DNA of 43,341 nt from an uncultured Oscillospiraceae bacterium (GCA_947629955.1 CANRFT010000016.1:1-43341), one strand, 5' to 3'; shown: positions 27,299-37,262, numbered from the stretch's first letter. Notes: generated by a model not told the origin, from the letters alone. Numbers and translations: made by a program.

Positions 27299-29959
27299 TT
27301 ACTCGGCCTCGGTGTGAGCCACCACGAACACGACCTTAAGGTCGAGGCTGTTAGCCGCGGTCCGCACGCCGTAGATGTCGCACTTGTCGGCCTCCAACTT
27401 GGTCACGCCGCCCACGTAAACCACGGTGGCGCCGCCGATGTTGAAGGTGCCGTCGGTGTCCACGGTGATGGTGTCGGTGCCGACCACGGCGGTGACCTTC
27501 TTGCCGCTCACCATAAGGGTGGTATCGGGCTGAGTGCCGCTCAGGGTGTTGTCCGGGTTGGTCTTATAGATGCCGGCCTTCACGTCCTTACCACCATTCA
27601 TGGTGGTCTTGGTGCCGTCCATCAGGTACACGTCGTAGGTGTAGACAGGCTCGCCGTCCACGATGCTCTGGCTGTAGGTGCCGGGCACGAAGGCCAGGTC
27701 CTCGGTGGCGGTTGGGGCACTGGTCTTGAATGCGATGTTGGCAATCACGTAGGCCGCCACGTAGACCGCGTCCTTGTCCTCACCGGCCTTGGTGGCGGTG
27801 GTGATGATGTACACGTCCTGCTTGCTGGCCGCCTGGATCGTGGTGGCGCCCAGTTCGGTACGGGTCTTCACCACGTAGCCGTCTTTGCCGTCGCTCAGGA
27901 TGAACTTGGTGTTGCCGTTGATCACGGCGGTGACTTTACTCGAATCTTCAACCACAGCCACAGAGGTGTCGCCGTTCTTGATGGCCGTGCTGGGCTTGCC
28001 GGTATCCAGCTTATTGGCGTAAGTGCCGGCTTTGTCCGTGCTCTTATCCTTGGCGTCCTTCAGAGCGGTCTCCAGGGTGATGGCGCCGTCCTTGGTGGTG
28101 TAGGGATACACGCCCGTCAGAACCTTGGTGATGGCACCCTTCACGGTATCCGTGTTACTCTCCTCGTCCGTCACGCCATCCAGCTTCGTGGCGACGCCGC
28201 CGATCATGACATAGTAGCTCCCCACACCAATCTGCACTTCGCCGACCTTTTCAGCGGTAGCCTTCGCGATGGGCAGGTTGTAGATCGCCACATCGCCGGC
28301 GGAGGTCAGGACCTTTACCTGCGCGGTGAAGCCGGTGGCGGGCCAGGTCGCCTTGGTCACGTTGGCGTCCAGGACGATCGCGTAGTCCGTAGAGGCCGCG
28401 GCGGTCTTCTCGCCCTCATAAGCCACGATGGTGTTGCCGATCACATAGAAGGTGTGCTCCTTACCGTCCAGCAGCGCCTTGACATCGTCCTGAGCATCGG
28501 CCTTCTTGGCTGCGGTGTCGTCGCCGGTGCTGCTGATGATCTGGGCGTCGGACAGGGTGTAGTCCTTGCCGCCGATGGTGTACACGGTGTCAGCGGCGGA
28601 GCTGAACTTCTCCATGGTGCCGGTCACGGCCTCGGCCTTGGCGATATCCAGGGCCACGGTCTTGCCGTTGGCAACGCCGCAGGTGTAGGTGATCACGTCG
28701 TCCTTGGCATAGGCGGTGGTCTCCACGTCGATGGTCGCCTTGCCCGGGCCGGGAATCGTGATGGTGCCCTTGTCGGCGTCGATGTCGTCCCCGGTCAGCT
28801 TGTAGGCATAGGTGGTGATGACGACCACGCTGGTGATGGTCTTGCCGTCAGCGCCGGTGTAGATCTCCACCTTGTTGTTGTTCACGCTGGTCAGGTAAGC
28901 GATGACGGTCTTGTCCCCAACCTTGTTGGTGGTCTGGATGTTCTTGGTCAGCTCCTGGTTCAGCTTGCCGTTCACATAGACCTCGGTGCCGCCGGTATAG
29001 TCGTAGTTAGGAGCCGCGCCGTAACCGCCGTCCGTGTCGATCTCATAGTTCTCCACAGCCTTGTCGGCGTCGGCCATGGGGCCGGTCAGGGTGACGGTCT
29101 CAGCGGGGGCATCGGCATAGACGGTCGTGGTGCCATTCTTCCAGACACCGGCGTTGGCGCGGCCGTACACGTCGGTGGCGTCCGCGGCGGTGATCTTACC
29201 GTCAACGCCGTCCTGGTTGCCAGTCCTGGGATCGTCCGTGGCATAGTAGGCCAGACCCTTGTAGTTGATGGTGCGGAAGATGTCGCCCTCATTCCTCACC
29301 GCGTTGACCACGATGGAGGTGCCGTCGGACAGGGTGACGTTGGTGCCGCCCTGATAGGTGACGGTGTTGGCCTTGATGGTGTTGAAGGCCATCTGGGCGG
29401 CCTCCTCACGGGTCAGCTCCTTGGACAGGTCGATGGTGGAGTCAGCGGTCAGATCGGCCTCTTTCAGGGCGATGGCGGCCACGTTGATCTCCCAGCCGGT
29501 CTTGGTGAACTGCTCGATGTCGCTCTTATAGCCCAGCACGCCCAGCATCAGCTTGGCGAACTGGTAGCCGTTCACGTTGAGGGTGGGATAGAAGTGACCC
29601 TGGCCGTCGCCGTCGATGAGGCCGGCGTTGGCGCAGTAGGCGATGGAGCCGGCGGCCCAGCTGTCGGCCTTCACATCGTCAAAGGGGTCGGTGGGAGTGC
29701 CCAGCTTGTTAGCGGCGTCCTTGCCCAGGATCATGTAGGTGACGAGCTTGGCGGCCTGCTCACGGGTCAGAGTGCCCGCGGGGTTGAACGCGCCCTTCTC
29801 ATCGCCCTCGATGACGCCGACGGCGCTCATCACGGCCACGGCCTCATCGTAGTTGATGTCGGCCTGGTCGGTGTAGTCCTTCGCGGAGACGGTGACCATC
29901 ACGGAGACGACCATCATCAGGGCCAGGACCAGCGCGAGGAACTTCTTCAAGTTTCTCAT
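27299..29959 (-). CDS. S-layer protein with N-terminal SLH domains
   Basis: 886-residue exported surface protein. Sec signal peptide (MRNLKKFLALVLALMMVVSV..., cleavage after VSA, about residue 26), then SLH repeats: YTDQADINYDEAVAVMSAVG with FNPAGTLTREQAAKLV; PFDDVKADSWAAGSIAYCAN with FYPTLNVNGYQFAKLM; and a weaker third ending ELTREEAAQMAF (to about 215). The remaining 670 residues are Thr/Ala/Asp/Lys-rich, beta-type, with almost no Cys, typical of a self-assembling lattice. SLH domains bind pyruvylated secondary wall polymer. ATG 29959 is chosen because AAGGAGGAAACACC precedes it and the signal peptide starts there; an in-frame ATG at 30031 is excluded. Codon use is more uniform than in neighbours, as expected for high expression. 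Confidence 0.92.
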   Translation of the reverse strand: MRNLKKFLALVLALMMVVSVMVTVSAKDYTDQADINYDEAVAVMSAVGVIEGDEKGAFNPAGTLTREQAAKLVTYMILGKDAANKLGTPTDPFDDVKADSWAAGSIAYCANAGLIDGDGQGHFYPTLNVNGYQFAKLMLGVLGYKSDIEQFTKTGWEINVAAIALKEADLTADSTIDLSKELTREEAAQMAFNTIKANTVTYQGGTNVTLSDGTSIVVNAVRNEGDIFRTINYKGLAYYATDDPRTGNQDGVDGKITAADATDVYGRANAGVWKNGTTTVYADAPAETVTLTGPMADADKAVENYEIDTDGGYGAAPNYDYTGGTEVYVNGKLNQELTKNIQTTNKVGDKTVIAYLTSVNNNKVEIYTGADGKTITSVVVITTYAYKLTGDDIDADKGTITIPGPGKATIDVETTAYAKDDVITYTCGVANGKTVALDIAKAEAVTGTMEKFSSAADTVYTIGGKDYTLSDAQIISSTGDDTAAKKADAQDDVKALLDGKEHTFYVIGNTIVAYEGEKTAAASTDYAIVLDANVTKATWPATGFTAQVKVLTSAGDVAIYNLPIAKATAEKVGEVQIGVGSYYVMIGGVATKLDGVTDEESNTDTVKGAITKVLTGVYPYTTKDGAITLETALKDAKDKSTDKAGTYANKLDTGKPSTAIKNGDTSVAVVEDSSKVTAVINGNTKFILSDGKDGYVVKTRTELGATTIQAASKQDVYIITTATKAGEDKDAVYVAAYVIANIAFKTSAPTATEDLAFVPGTYSQSIVDGEPVYTYDVYLMDGTKTTMNGGKDVKAGIYKTNPDNTLSGTQPDTTLMVSGKKVTAVVGTDTITVDTDGTFNIGGATVVYVGGVTKLEADKCDIYGVRTAANSLDLKVVFVVAHTEAE

Positions 29960-30190
29960 GGTAGGTGTTTCCTCCTTAACAAAATTTTCCTGACGCGAGG
30001 GGTCCCCGGGCTGACTGGGAGGATAAGCCATCCTCTCAATCGCCCGGAAAAAGTGACGGAAAACCCGTGGTTTGTGGAGGAGACGGGAAGATTTTTCGTT
30101 GTAAAAGAAAAATAGGAAACGACTATTCTCTCTTTTGGGTCAAAAAAGTTCCGAAATTTTAATTGATGCAAAAATATGATAAAAACAGCG
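29960..30190 (-). other. Long leader region of the S-layer gene
   Basis: AT-richer intergenic stretch. It contains a GAGGAT / ATCCTC stem-loop (about 30022-30038) and a strong SD next to the S-layer start. A TTGACC sits on the minus strand at 30143-30138, but no good -10 box is at the right distance, so I cannot place the promoter. Highly expressed S-layer genes often have long stabilising leaders (general knowledge). Confidence 0.5.
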
Positions 30191-30217
30191 AAAAACCGCC
30201 TAAAAAAGGCGGTTTTT
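30191..30217 (-). terminator. Terminator after buk
   Basis: AAAAACCGCC / GGCGGTTTTT stem with a seven-base A-rich loop; it has T-runs in both directions but lies downstream of buk on the minus strand. Confidence 0.88.
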
Positions 30218-30266
30218 CGACGCAAAAGTTGCACAAATTTTGGGTGGATTTTCCAATTAGAACGTA

Positions 30267-30282
30267 TGTTTCACGTGAAACA
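30267..30282. other. parS: parS centromere-like site (ParB/Spo0J binding)
   Basis: TGTTTCACGTGAAACA, a perfect 16-base palindrome identical to the consensus parS of Bacillus and most Firmicutes. It abuts the buk stop codon (30283-30285). ParB loads here and spreads, recruiting SMC and segregating origins. parS sites cluster around oriC, so this suggests an origin-proximal location. Confidence 0.88.
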
Positions 30283-31362
30283 TCAATCCCTGGGGCGGTC
30301 GGGGCTGACGTAGGTCTTGGCCTGTTCCTCGCCCCGGAGGACCCGCAGGCCGCCCAAAGCGAGGGACTGCATCTCGTCCTCGCCGGCGTAGATGACCACG
30401 GGGGCGATCCAGTCCACGTAGTCGGTGACGGCCTGGGTGAAGTACTTGGAGTAGGCGATACCGCCGGTGAGGATGATGGCGTCCACTTTGCCCTTGACGC
30501 CGGGGGCGCACTTGGCGATATTTTTGGCCACGTTGAGGGCCATAGCGTCATAGATGAGCTTGGCGTGCTCGTCGCCGGCGGCGATCATCTTCTCGACCTC
30601 GCGGCTGTCGGTGGTGCCCAGGTGGGCCATAAGGCCGCCGCGGCTCTTTACGGTCTTCATCACGTCCTTCTGGGTAGCGCCGGGGGCGAAGCACCTGGCG
30701 ATGACGTCGAACATAGGCAGGCCGCCGGCCCGCTCGGGGGAGAAGGGGCCCTCCTCGTCGTTGATGAAGTCCTCGATCTTTCCGTTGTGGTGGAGGTTGA
30801 CGGAGATACCGCCGCCCAGGTGTGCCACGATGACGGTGATGTCCTGATAGGGCTTGCCCTGTTCCCGGGCGTAGCGCATAGCGGCGGCGCGGGTATTGAG
30901 GTTGTGGCCCATGCCTTTGCGGAACATATCGGGCAGGCCGGTGATCTTATTGATGGGGGTGAGCTCCTCCACGGTGACGCCGTCGTAGATGTAGGCGGGG
31001 ATGCCCAGCTCCTTGCTGATGGCGTCGGCGATCATGGCGCCCACGTTGGAGGCGTGCTCATTGCGGGGCTTATTGCGGAGCTGCCAGACCATATCGTCGT
31101 TGACGGCGTAGGCGCCGGCCTCGATGGCGGTGAGCAGCCCGCCCCGGGAGACGATGCCGTTGAGGGACCCCAGGGGGATGTCGTGGGCGGCCAGGGTCTT
31201 GAGGACCAGCTCCTTGCGGAACTCGTACTGGTCGGCGACCTTGTCGAAGGGGGCCAGCTCCTCGGGGGAGTGGGTGACGGACTCCACGAACAGGGCCTTC
31301 TCGTCGTCGAACACGGCCAGCTTGGTAGAGGTGGAGCCGGGGTTGAGGATGAGCAGACGCAT
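30283..31362 (-). CDS. buk: Butyrate kinase
   Basis: 359-residue ASKHA-fold acyl kinase: butyryl phosphate plus ADP to butyrate plus ATP. N-terminal LLILNPGSTSTKLAVFDDE, VSRGGLLTAIEAGAYAVN, HASNVGAMIADAIS, GHNLNTRAAAMRYA, VAHLGGGISVNLHHNGKI and the C-terminal ILTGGIAYS are diagnostic for Buk rather than AckA. Length is normal. It lies 13 bases downstream of ptb in one operon, completing substrate-level phosphorylation from butyryl-, isobutyryl- or isovaleryl-CoA. SD AAGGAGGTCTGC precedes the ATG. Confidence 0.94.
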   Translation of the reverse strand: MRLLILNPGSTSTKLAVFDDEKALFVESVTHSPEELAPFDKVADQYEFRKELVLKTLAAHDIPLGSLNGIVSRGGLLTAIEAGAYAVNDDMVWQLRNKPRNEHASNVGAMIADAISKELGIPAYIYDGVTVEELTPINKITGLPDMFRKGMGHNLNTRAAAMRYAREQGKPYQDITVIVAHLGGGISVNLHHNGKIEDFINDEEGPFSPERAGGLPMFDVIARCFAPGATQKDVMKTVKSRGGLMAHLGTTDSREVEKMIAAGDEHAKLIYDAMALNVAKNIAKCAPGVKGKVDAIILTGGIAYSKYFTQAVTDYVDWIAPVVIYAGEDEMQSLALGGLRVLRGEEQAKTYVSPDRPRD

Positions 31363-31375
31363 GATGCAGACCTCC

Positions 31376-32284
31376 TTATTTCTGGGCGGCCACCGCGCTG
31401 ATGACGATGGACAGGTACTTCTCCTCGGGGGAGGAGCCGCGGCTGGTCATGACGATGGGGCACTTGGCGCCCACGATGAAGCCGGCCATCTTGGCCTTGC
31501 AGGTGACGGTGAGCATCTTGCCCATGATGTTGCCGGCGTGGATATTGGGGGCGACGAGGACATCGCAGTCGCCGGCGCAGGGGCTGTTGAAGCCCTTGAA
31601 GTCGGCGATCTCCTTGGACACGGCGCAGTCGTAGGAGATGGGGCCCTCCACGATACAGCCGGGGATCTCGCCCCGCTGGTTCATCTGCTTGAGGGCGTCG
31701 CCCTCCACGGTCTCGGGCATCTTGGGGTTGAGCTTCTCCACGCAGGCGAGGACGCCCACCTTGGGCATATCGTAGCCCATGGCGCGGAGGGTGTCCACGG
31801 TGTTCATGATGATGTCCTTCTTCTGCTCCAGGGTGGGATAGGTCACCATGCCGCCGTCCACAGGCACCAGCAGCTTGTGGTAGGTGGGGATCTCAAAGGC
31901 GGTGAAGTGGCTCATGGTGCGGCCCTGGCCCAGGCCGTTCTCCTTGTTGACCACGGCCTTGAGCAGCACGGAGGTGTCCAGCTTGCCCTTCATCAGGAAG
32001 TCGGCCTTGCCCTCCCGGACCAGGGCGACGGCTTTCCGGGCGGACTCGGCCAGGTCGGGCACGTCGTAGATGTCCTCCTCGGGGACGGTGGCGTTGAACT
32101 CAGCCAGCGCGGCGTCGATGGCGGCTTTGTCGCCCACCAGCACGGGGATGGCGATGCCCTCCTCCCGTGCCTTCAGGACGGCTTCGATGGTATGGGGGTC
32201 GCCGGCAGCGGCGACGGCCATGCGGGCGGTAGAGGGCTTGCTCTTTGCGGCGTGGATGAGTTCTTCAAACGTTTTGAAAACCAT
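31376..32284 (-). CDS. ptb: Phosphate butyryltransferase
   Basis: 302-residue phosphate acyltransferase of the Ptb/Pta superfamily: butyryl-CoA plus Pi to butyryl phosphate plus CoA. Marks: FLMKGKLDTSVLLKAVVN, an HFTAFEIPTYHKLLVPVDGG segment, GPISYDCAVS, LVAPNIHAGNIMGKML and VGAKCPIVMTSRG. Its place before buk settles Ptb over Pta; a separate true Pta lies at 37340. ATG 32284 is chosen because AAAGGGGAAG stands upstream and the family starts near FEEL. The promoter region carries TTGCAAGA motifs shared with the divergent GntR gene. Acyl-chain specificity (straight or branched) is not visible. Confidence 0.92.
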   Translation of the reverse strand: MVFKTFEELIHAAKSKPSTARMAVAAAGDPHTIEAVLKAREEGIAIPVLVGDKAAIDAALAEFNATVPEEDIYDVPDLAESARKAVALVREGKADFLMKGKLDTSVLLKAVVNKENGLGQGRTMSHFTAFEIPTYHKLLVPVDGGMVTYPTLEQKKDIIMNTVDTLRAMGYDMPKVGVLACVEKLNPKMPETVEGDALKQMNQRGEIPGCIVEGPISYDCAVSKEIADFKGFNSPCAGDCDVLVAPNIHAGNIMGKMLTVTCKAKMAGFIVGAKCPIVMTSRGSSPEEKYLSIVISAVAAQK

Positions 32285-32320
32285 GTTGGACTTCCCCTTT
32301 CCTATGTTGCAAATCATATA

Positions 32321-32330
32321 TCTTGCAAGA
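32321..32330. promoter_or_regulatory. Probable GntR operator at the ptb promoter
   Basis: TCTTGCAAGA perfect palindrome just downstream of the predicted ptb transcription start; a further TTGCAA lies at 32307-32312. The TTGCAAGA core recurs before the GntR gene. Confidence 0.55.
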
Positions 32331-32345
32331 TTTATTACACTATTT

Positions 32346-32373
32346 AGGATACTACTATTTTACCAAAAGTCAA
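32346..32373 (-). promoter_or_regulatory. ptb-buk promoter
   Basis: Minus strand TTGACT (32373-32368), 16-base spacer, TATCCT (32351-32346); transcript start near 32339. Confidence 0.6.
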
Positions 32374-32483
32374 GCGGAATTGGGGCTGGAATTTTGCACA
32401 AAAGTACAGGCCGGAATCCGTCACTTTCGACGATAATCCGGTTCCCGCTTGCATTTCCTCCGGTTATCTGTTATTTATATATA

Positions 32484-32491
32484 TTGCAAGA
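32484..32491. promoter_or_regulatory. Second TTGCAAGA motif, upstream of the GntR gene
   Basis: ATATATTGCAAGAAAT context, 25 bases before the GntR start codon; shares the core with the site at 32321-32330, suggesting autoregulation. Confidence 0.5.
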
Positions 32492-32515
32492 AATAAGATT
32501 TGAGGGGGTGTCCCC

Positions 32516-33157
32516 GTGGCCGTCATCAAAAAGCGTTCCCTGGTAGACCAGGTCTATGACCGGCTCCGCACCGACATCGTCACCCTGCGCGTCCCTCTGG
32601 GCAGCCGGGTCAACGTCAACGAGCTCCAGGACACCCTGGGCGTGTCCTGCACCCCCATCCGGGAGGCCATCAACCGCCTCCAACAGGAGGGGCTCATCGA
32701 ATACGAGAACAACATCGGCGCCCGGGTCATCGCCCTCACCCCCAAGGACGTGGAGGACATCCAGCAGCTGGCGGTGACCCTCCACTGCGCCGCGGCGGAA
32801 CTGGCTTTGGAGCGGGGCGACCGGGCCGTGATGGCGGAGCAGATCGCCCGGCGCATCGCCGAATTTGTGGCCGCCTCCACCCCCCAGGGGCAGGTGTCCG
32901 CCGTCCACCAACTGGTGGGGGTGTTCTACGCCCACTGCGGCAACAGCCGGCTGGACCGCTCCATGCTGGCCATCCAGGGCCAGCAACTGCTGCTGCGCTC
33001 CCTCTACGCCGCCGGCGGAGCCGACACGAAGCATGACCTGGCCGACTTCCGCCGCATCCTCTCCGGTGTGGAGGCCGGCGACGCCGCCGCCGTCTGCGCC
33101 GCCCTCCGGGAAAACGCGGAGCGGATCGAGCGCACGGTGTCCGCCGCGCTGAAATGA
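32516..33157 (+). CDS. GntR-family transcriptional regulator (FadR/FCD type)
   Basis: 213 residues. Winged HTH at about 8-70 (VYDRLRTDIVTLRVPLGSRVNVNELQ and CTPIREAINRLQQEGLIEYE, the GntR signature), followed by an all-helical FCD-like ligand domain with His residues (LHCAAAEL, HQLVGVFYAHCG) that often bind a metal and an organic acid. Divergent from ptb-buk with shared TTGCAAGA motifs, so it probably controls that operon in response to an acyl or carboxylate metabolite (inference). It starts with GTG at 32516, preceded by TTTGAGGGGGTG. Confidence 0.88.
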   Translation: MAVIKKRSLVDQVYDRLRTDIVTLRVPLGSRVNVNELQDTLGVSCTPIREAINRLQQEGLIEYENNIGARVIALTPKDVEDIQQLAVTLHCAAAELALERGDRAVMAEQIARRIAEFVAASTPQGQVSAVHQLVGVFYAHCGNSRLDRSMLAIQGQQLLLRSLYAAGGADTKHDLADFRRILSGVEAGDAAAVCAALRENAERIERTVSAALK

Positions 33158-33212
33158 AGTCACGATACCCCACCGCCACAAAATAACAGTGGAAGAACCA
33201 TTTCCCGTGTGT

Positions 33213-33218
33213 TATAAT
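33213..33218 (+). promoter_or_regulatory. -10 box of the DUF4160-DUF2442 operon
   Basis: TATAAT at 33213-33218, 37 bases before the DUF4160 start; no convincing -35 box was identified. Confidence 0.5.
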
Positions 33219-33254
33219 AATAATTGCAAATATCTTTGCACGGAGGGGGCCCAT

Positions 33255-33521
33255 ATGCCGGAACTATGCCGTTTTTACAATATCGTCATCAAAATGATCT
33301 ATTCTGACCAGGGTCAGCACAACAAGCCCCATTTTCACGTCTACTTTGCGGAATTTGAGGCATCGGTAGGCGTAGACGGCGAACTCTTGGCGGGCAGCCT
33401 ACCGATCAAACAGCTGAAGCTGGTCCAAGCCTGGGCGGCCATCCATGAGGAGGAACTTTACGCCGCATGGAATAAGGCCGTGCGGAACGAACCTTTTGGC
33501 AAAATTGAACCTTTGCGGTAA
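33255..33521 (+). CDS. DUF4160 domain protein, candidate toxin-antitoxin partner
   Basis: 88 residues. MPELCRFYNIVIKMIY then QHNKPHFHVYFAEFEASVGVD is the DUF4160 hallmark (the HxPHFHV motif); the rest is helical (KQLKLVQAWAAIHEEELYAAW). DUF4160 genes are usually followed by DUF2442 genes, as here, and the pair has been considered a putative type II toxin-antitoxin system because of size, coupling and patchy distribution; biochemical function is unknown. ATG 33255 is chosen because GGAGGGGGCCC precedes it. Slightly lower GC and different codon use from its neighbours fit acquisition by transfer. Confidence 0.85.
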   Translation: MPELCRFYNIVIKMIYSDQGQHNKPHFHVYFAEFEASVGVDGELLAGSLPIKQLKLVQAWAAIHEEELYAAWNKAVRNEPFGKIEPLR

Positions 33522-33533
33522 GGAGGACAGAGG

Positions 33534-33833
33534 ATGTATATTCGTGATGGTATCGCATACGCGGGGGAACCCGCGCCCGTCATCAAGGTCAGCGGCGTTC
33601 GCCCTCTGGAAAATCATCGGCTATGGGTCCGGTTCAACACCGGCGAGGTCAAAATTTTTGACTTCACTTCCCTGCTCGGCCAAACCGCTTTCGCCCCTCT
33701 TGCGGACGAGGAGATTTTCCGCCAGGTCTACATCGACTACGGCGTAACCGTCTGGCTGGACGGAAACATCGACATCGCACCGGAGGCGCTCTATGCACAG
33801 GGCAAGGCCGTCGATGAGAAGATCAGCGCGTAA
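33534..33833 (+). CDS. DUF2442 domain protein, partner of DUF4160
   Basis: 99 residues with the DUF2442 pattern: a V..LxxHRLWVRFNTGEVKIFDF beta-hairpin, then FAPLADEEIFRQVYIDYGVTVWLDGNIDIAPEALYAQG, the typical ending of this NE0471-like fold. Starts 12 bases after the DUF4160 stop with SD AAGGAGGACAG. Probably co-expressed with and functionally tied to DUF4160. No HTH, so it is not a classical DNA-binding antitoxin. Confidence 0.85.
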   Translation: MYIRDGIAYAGEPAPVIKVSGVRPLENHRLWVRFNTGEVKIFDFTSLLGQTAFAPLADEEIFRQVYIDYGVTVWLDGNIDIAPEALYAQGKAVDEKISA

Positions 33834-33871
33834 TAGGCGCCAACACGTGACAGGCTTTTTTTGCAAACTGA

Positions 33872-33895
33872 GGCCCCGGACTTTCGTCCGGGGCC
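33872..33895. terminator. Bidirectional terminator between DUF2442 and the YczE-like gene
   Basis: GGCCCCGGAC / GTCCGGGGCC stem with TTTC loop, followed by CCTCTTGTCTC. Confidence 0.85.
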
Positions 33896-33909
33896 CCTCT
33901 TGTCTCTGT

Positions 33910-34554
33910 TTACGCCGATGTCTTATCCTTGAAGACCGTAAGGCTGAAGAACCGAACGATCAACCCACAGATGACCGCGGCGATGACCGTCCCCTCCCGG
34001 ACGCCCTCCAGCCGGCCCATGAGCGCGAAGGAAAGCACCGCGGCGGCGGCCACCATCACGCAGTCCACGATGGTCTTGACCACGTCGAAGTCCCTGCCGC
34101 TCACCTGGGCGATGGCCTTGTTCATGCCGTCCAGCGGCAGGTACAGCACGTCCACATACACCTCCAGGGCGATGGAGAAGCCCTGCACCACACACCCCGC
34201 CAGCAGCATCAGCAGTTTGGCCCAGTAGGCGTCCAGCGGCACCGGCCCGAAAACAGCCAAAAACGCATCGATAAAATAACTCAGCACCACGGCGGGTACC
34301 ATCTGCAGGATCTGGACCGGCGGGAAATCCCGGCGCAGCAGAGCCGCCTGGATCAGCAGCTGCACCACGCTGATGGCAAGGGTAAAGGTCCCGATACTGG
34401 GGGCAAAGGCGATGCCCAGCACATTTGGTATGCTGGTGGCGGGAATGGTGCCCAGAGCGGTGACGGTGATCATCGCCGTGCCCAGGGCGTTGAGGATCAC
34501 GCTGACGATCAGCCAGACGAACCGGGTCACCTTGCTTTTCCGCATCCAGTCCAT
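33910..34554 (-). CDS. YczE/DUF6198-type integral membrane protein
   Basis: 214-residue protein with about five predicted helices. The N-terminal helix FVWLIVSVILNALGTAMITVTALGTIPATSIP and the central segment EVYVDVLYLPLDGMNKAIA belong to the YczE/YyaS/YitT-like group of uncharacterised membrane proteins. ATG 34554 is chosen because GAGGAGTGATCC, inside the end of lepA, is a properly spaced SD; another in-frame ATG 15 bases earlier has none. The start overlaps lepA's last codons by position, so it is co-transcribed and coupled to lepA. Function unknown. Confidence 0.8.
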   Translation of the reverse strand: MDWMRKSKVTRFVWLIVSVILNALGTAMITVTALGTIPATSIPNVLGIAFAPSIGTFTLAISVVQLLIQAALLRRDFPPVQILQMVPAVVLSYFIDAFLAVFGPVPLDAYWAKLLMLLAGCVVQGFSIALEVYVDVLYLPLDGMNKAIAQVSGRDFDVVKTIVDCVMVAAAAVLSFALMGRLEGVREGTVIAAVICGLIVRFFSLTVFKDKTSA

Positions 34555-34558
34555 CGGA

Positions 34559-36367
<1,809 letters not shown>

Positions 36368-36407
36368 GCTCTCACCTCAAATCAGGGAGCCGGCTGCGGG
36401 AGGACCC

Positions 36408-37112
36408 TCACCTGGTCCGCTCCAGGTAACTGTTCATCTCGCCGTTGAGCCGCTCGCCGCAGGAGTGGACGATCTGGAGCAGGGACTGGTAGGTGCCGGG
36501 GTATGTCTCCTTCATGGCGCTGTGGTCCATGGCGGGGAACTGGGCGTCCCTCCCCGGATTGGCCAGGGCGGCCAGATACTCGGCCTCGGTCATGATCAGG
36601 TCGGCCCGGGGCAGGCCGGCCAGGAACTGGGTCTCGGGTACGGAGAAAAAGTCCTCGTTGCTGTCGGGACTGGCCATGTGCAGATGCCGATACAGGATGT
36701 ACACGGTGGTGGTCAGGTAGTCGGTGGCCGCCTTGATGGCGTTCCTGCTGCCCAGGCGGCTGAGCAGGTCGAACAGCAGCCCCACCGAGTTGATGACCAG
36801 CTTTTTGGACAGGGTGGCCATCACCGAGCCCTTCATCACATTGTCCCGCTCGCTGGACACATCGTACAGGGTGTCGGCATCGAGGATGGTGGTGCCGTCC
36901 CGGCTGAGGGTGCGCCCCAGCAGGAAGTCGGCGGAAACGCCGTAGAAATCGCAGGCCTTGGTGACGAACATCAGGCCCGGCTCACGCACGCCGTTCTCGT
37001 AGTGTGACAGCAGCGCCTGGGAGATCCCGAGCTCTTTTGCTGCCTGCCGTTGGGAGATGCCCTTCTCCTGCCGCAGCAGGGACAGGGACCGGGAAAAATG
37101 CGGATTCATCAT
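36408..37112 (-). CDS. XRE-family transcriptional regulator
   Basis: 234 residues. HTH at about 5-60 (SRSLSLLRQEKGISQRQAAKEL, SQALLSHYENGVREPGL); the remainder is helical and unrecognised, with no membrane helix. An N-terminal Cro/CI head with a roughly 170-residue C-terminal helical domain is common in Oscillospiraceae. ATG 37112 is chosen because AGAAGGAGAG lies upstream and the next codon is also Met. It has its own promoter containing an inverted repeat, suggesting autoregulation; its targets are unknown (pta is divergent). Confidence 0.85.
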   Translation of the reverse strand: MMNPHFSRSLSLLRQEKGISQRQAAKELGISQALLSHYENGVREPGLMFVTKACDFYGVSADFLLGRTLSRDGTTILDADTLYDVSSERDNVMKGSVMATLSKKLVINSVGLLFDLLSRLGSRNAIKAATDYLTTTVYILYRHLHMASPDSNEDFFSVPETQFLAGLPRADLIMTEAEYLAALANPGRDAQFPAMDHSAMKETYPGTYQSLLQIVHSCGERLNGEMNSYLERTR

Positions 37113-37166
37113 GGGTACTTCTCTCCTTCTGCCGCCGGTCATCGCCGGCGCGTGCACAGTGGGTAT

Positions 37167-37195
37167 AGTATATCGAAAAGAATACCGATTGTAAA
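37167..37195 (-). promoter_or_regulatory. Promoter of the XRE regulator
   Basis: Minus strand TTTACA (37195-37190), 17-base spacer, TATACT (37172-37167). Confidence 0.8.
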
Positions 37196-37203
37196 GAGTA
37201 TTC
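37180..37203. promoter_or_regulatory. Inverted repeat over the XRE gene's -35 box
   Basis: GAATAC (37180-37185) and GTATTC (37198-37203) are exact inverted repeats with a 12-base spacer that brackets the -35 hexamer; probable autoregulatory operator. Confidence 0.5.
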
Positions 37204-37262
37204 CCGCCGAAAACACGCCCAAAAAAATGCCCCGATTTTTATTGATTTTTATCCCCCTCCCC

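Noticed and set aside
30020-30031. In-frame ATG at 30031 as the S-layer start
   Set aside because: It would put 24 non-hydrophobic residues before the signal peptide; the ATG at 29959 has the better SD and signal sequence.
27314-30115. A 933-codon open frame on the plus strand opposite the S-layer gene
   Set aside because: It is a GC-driven antisense shadow: His/Gly/Val/Asp-rich composition without domains, while the minus strand encodes a signal peptide and SLH repeats with a proper SD.
30191-30217. A-rich hairpin near parS as part of a replication origin
   Set aside because: It is a simple terminator stem with T-runs; there are no DnaA-box clusters, and dnaA is not in the window.
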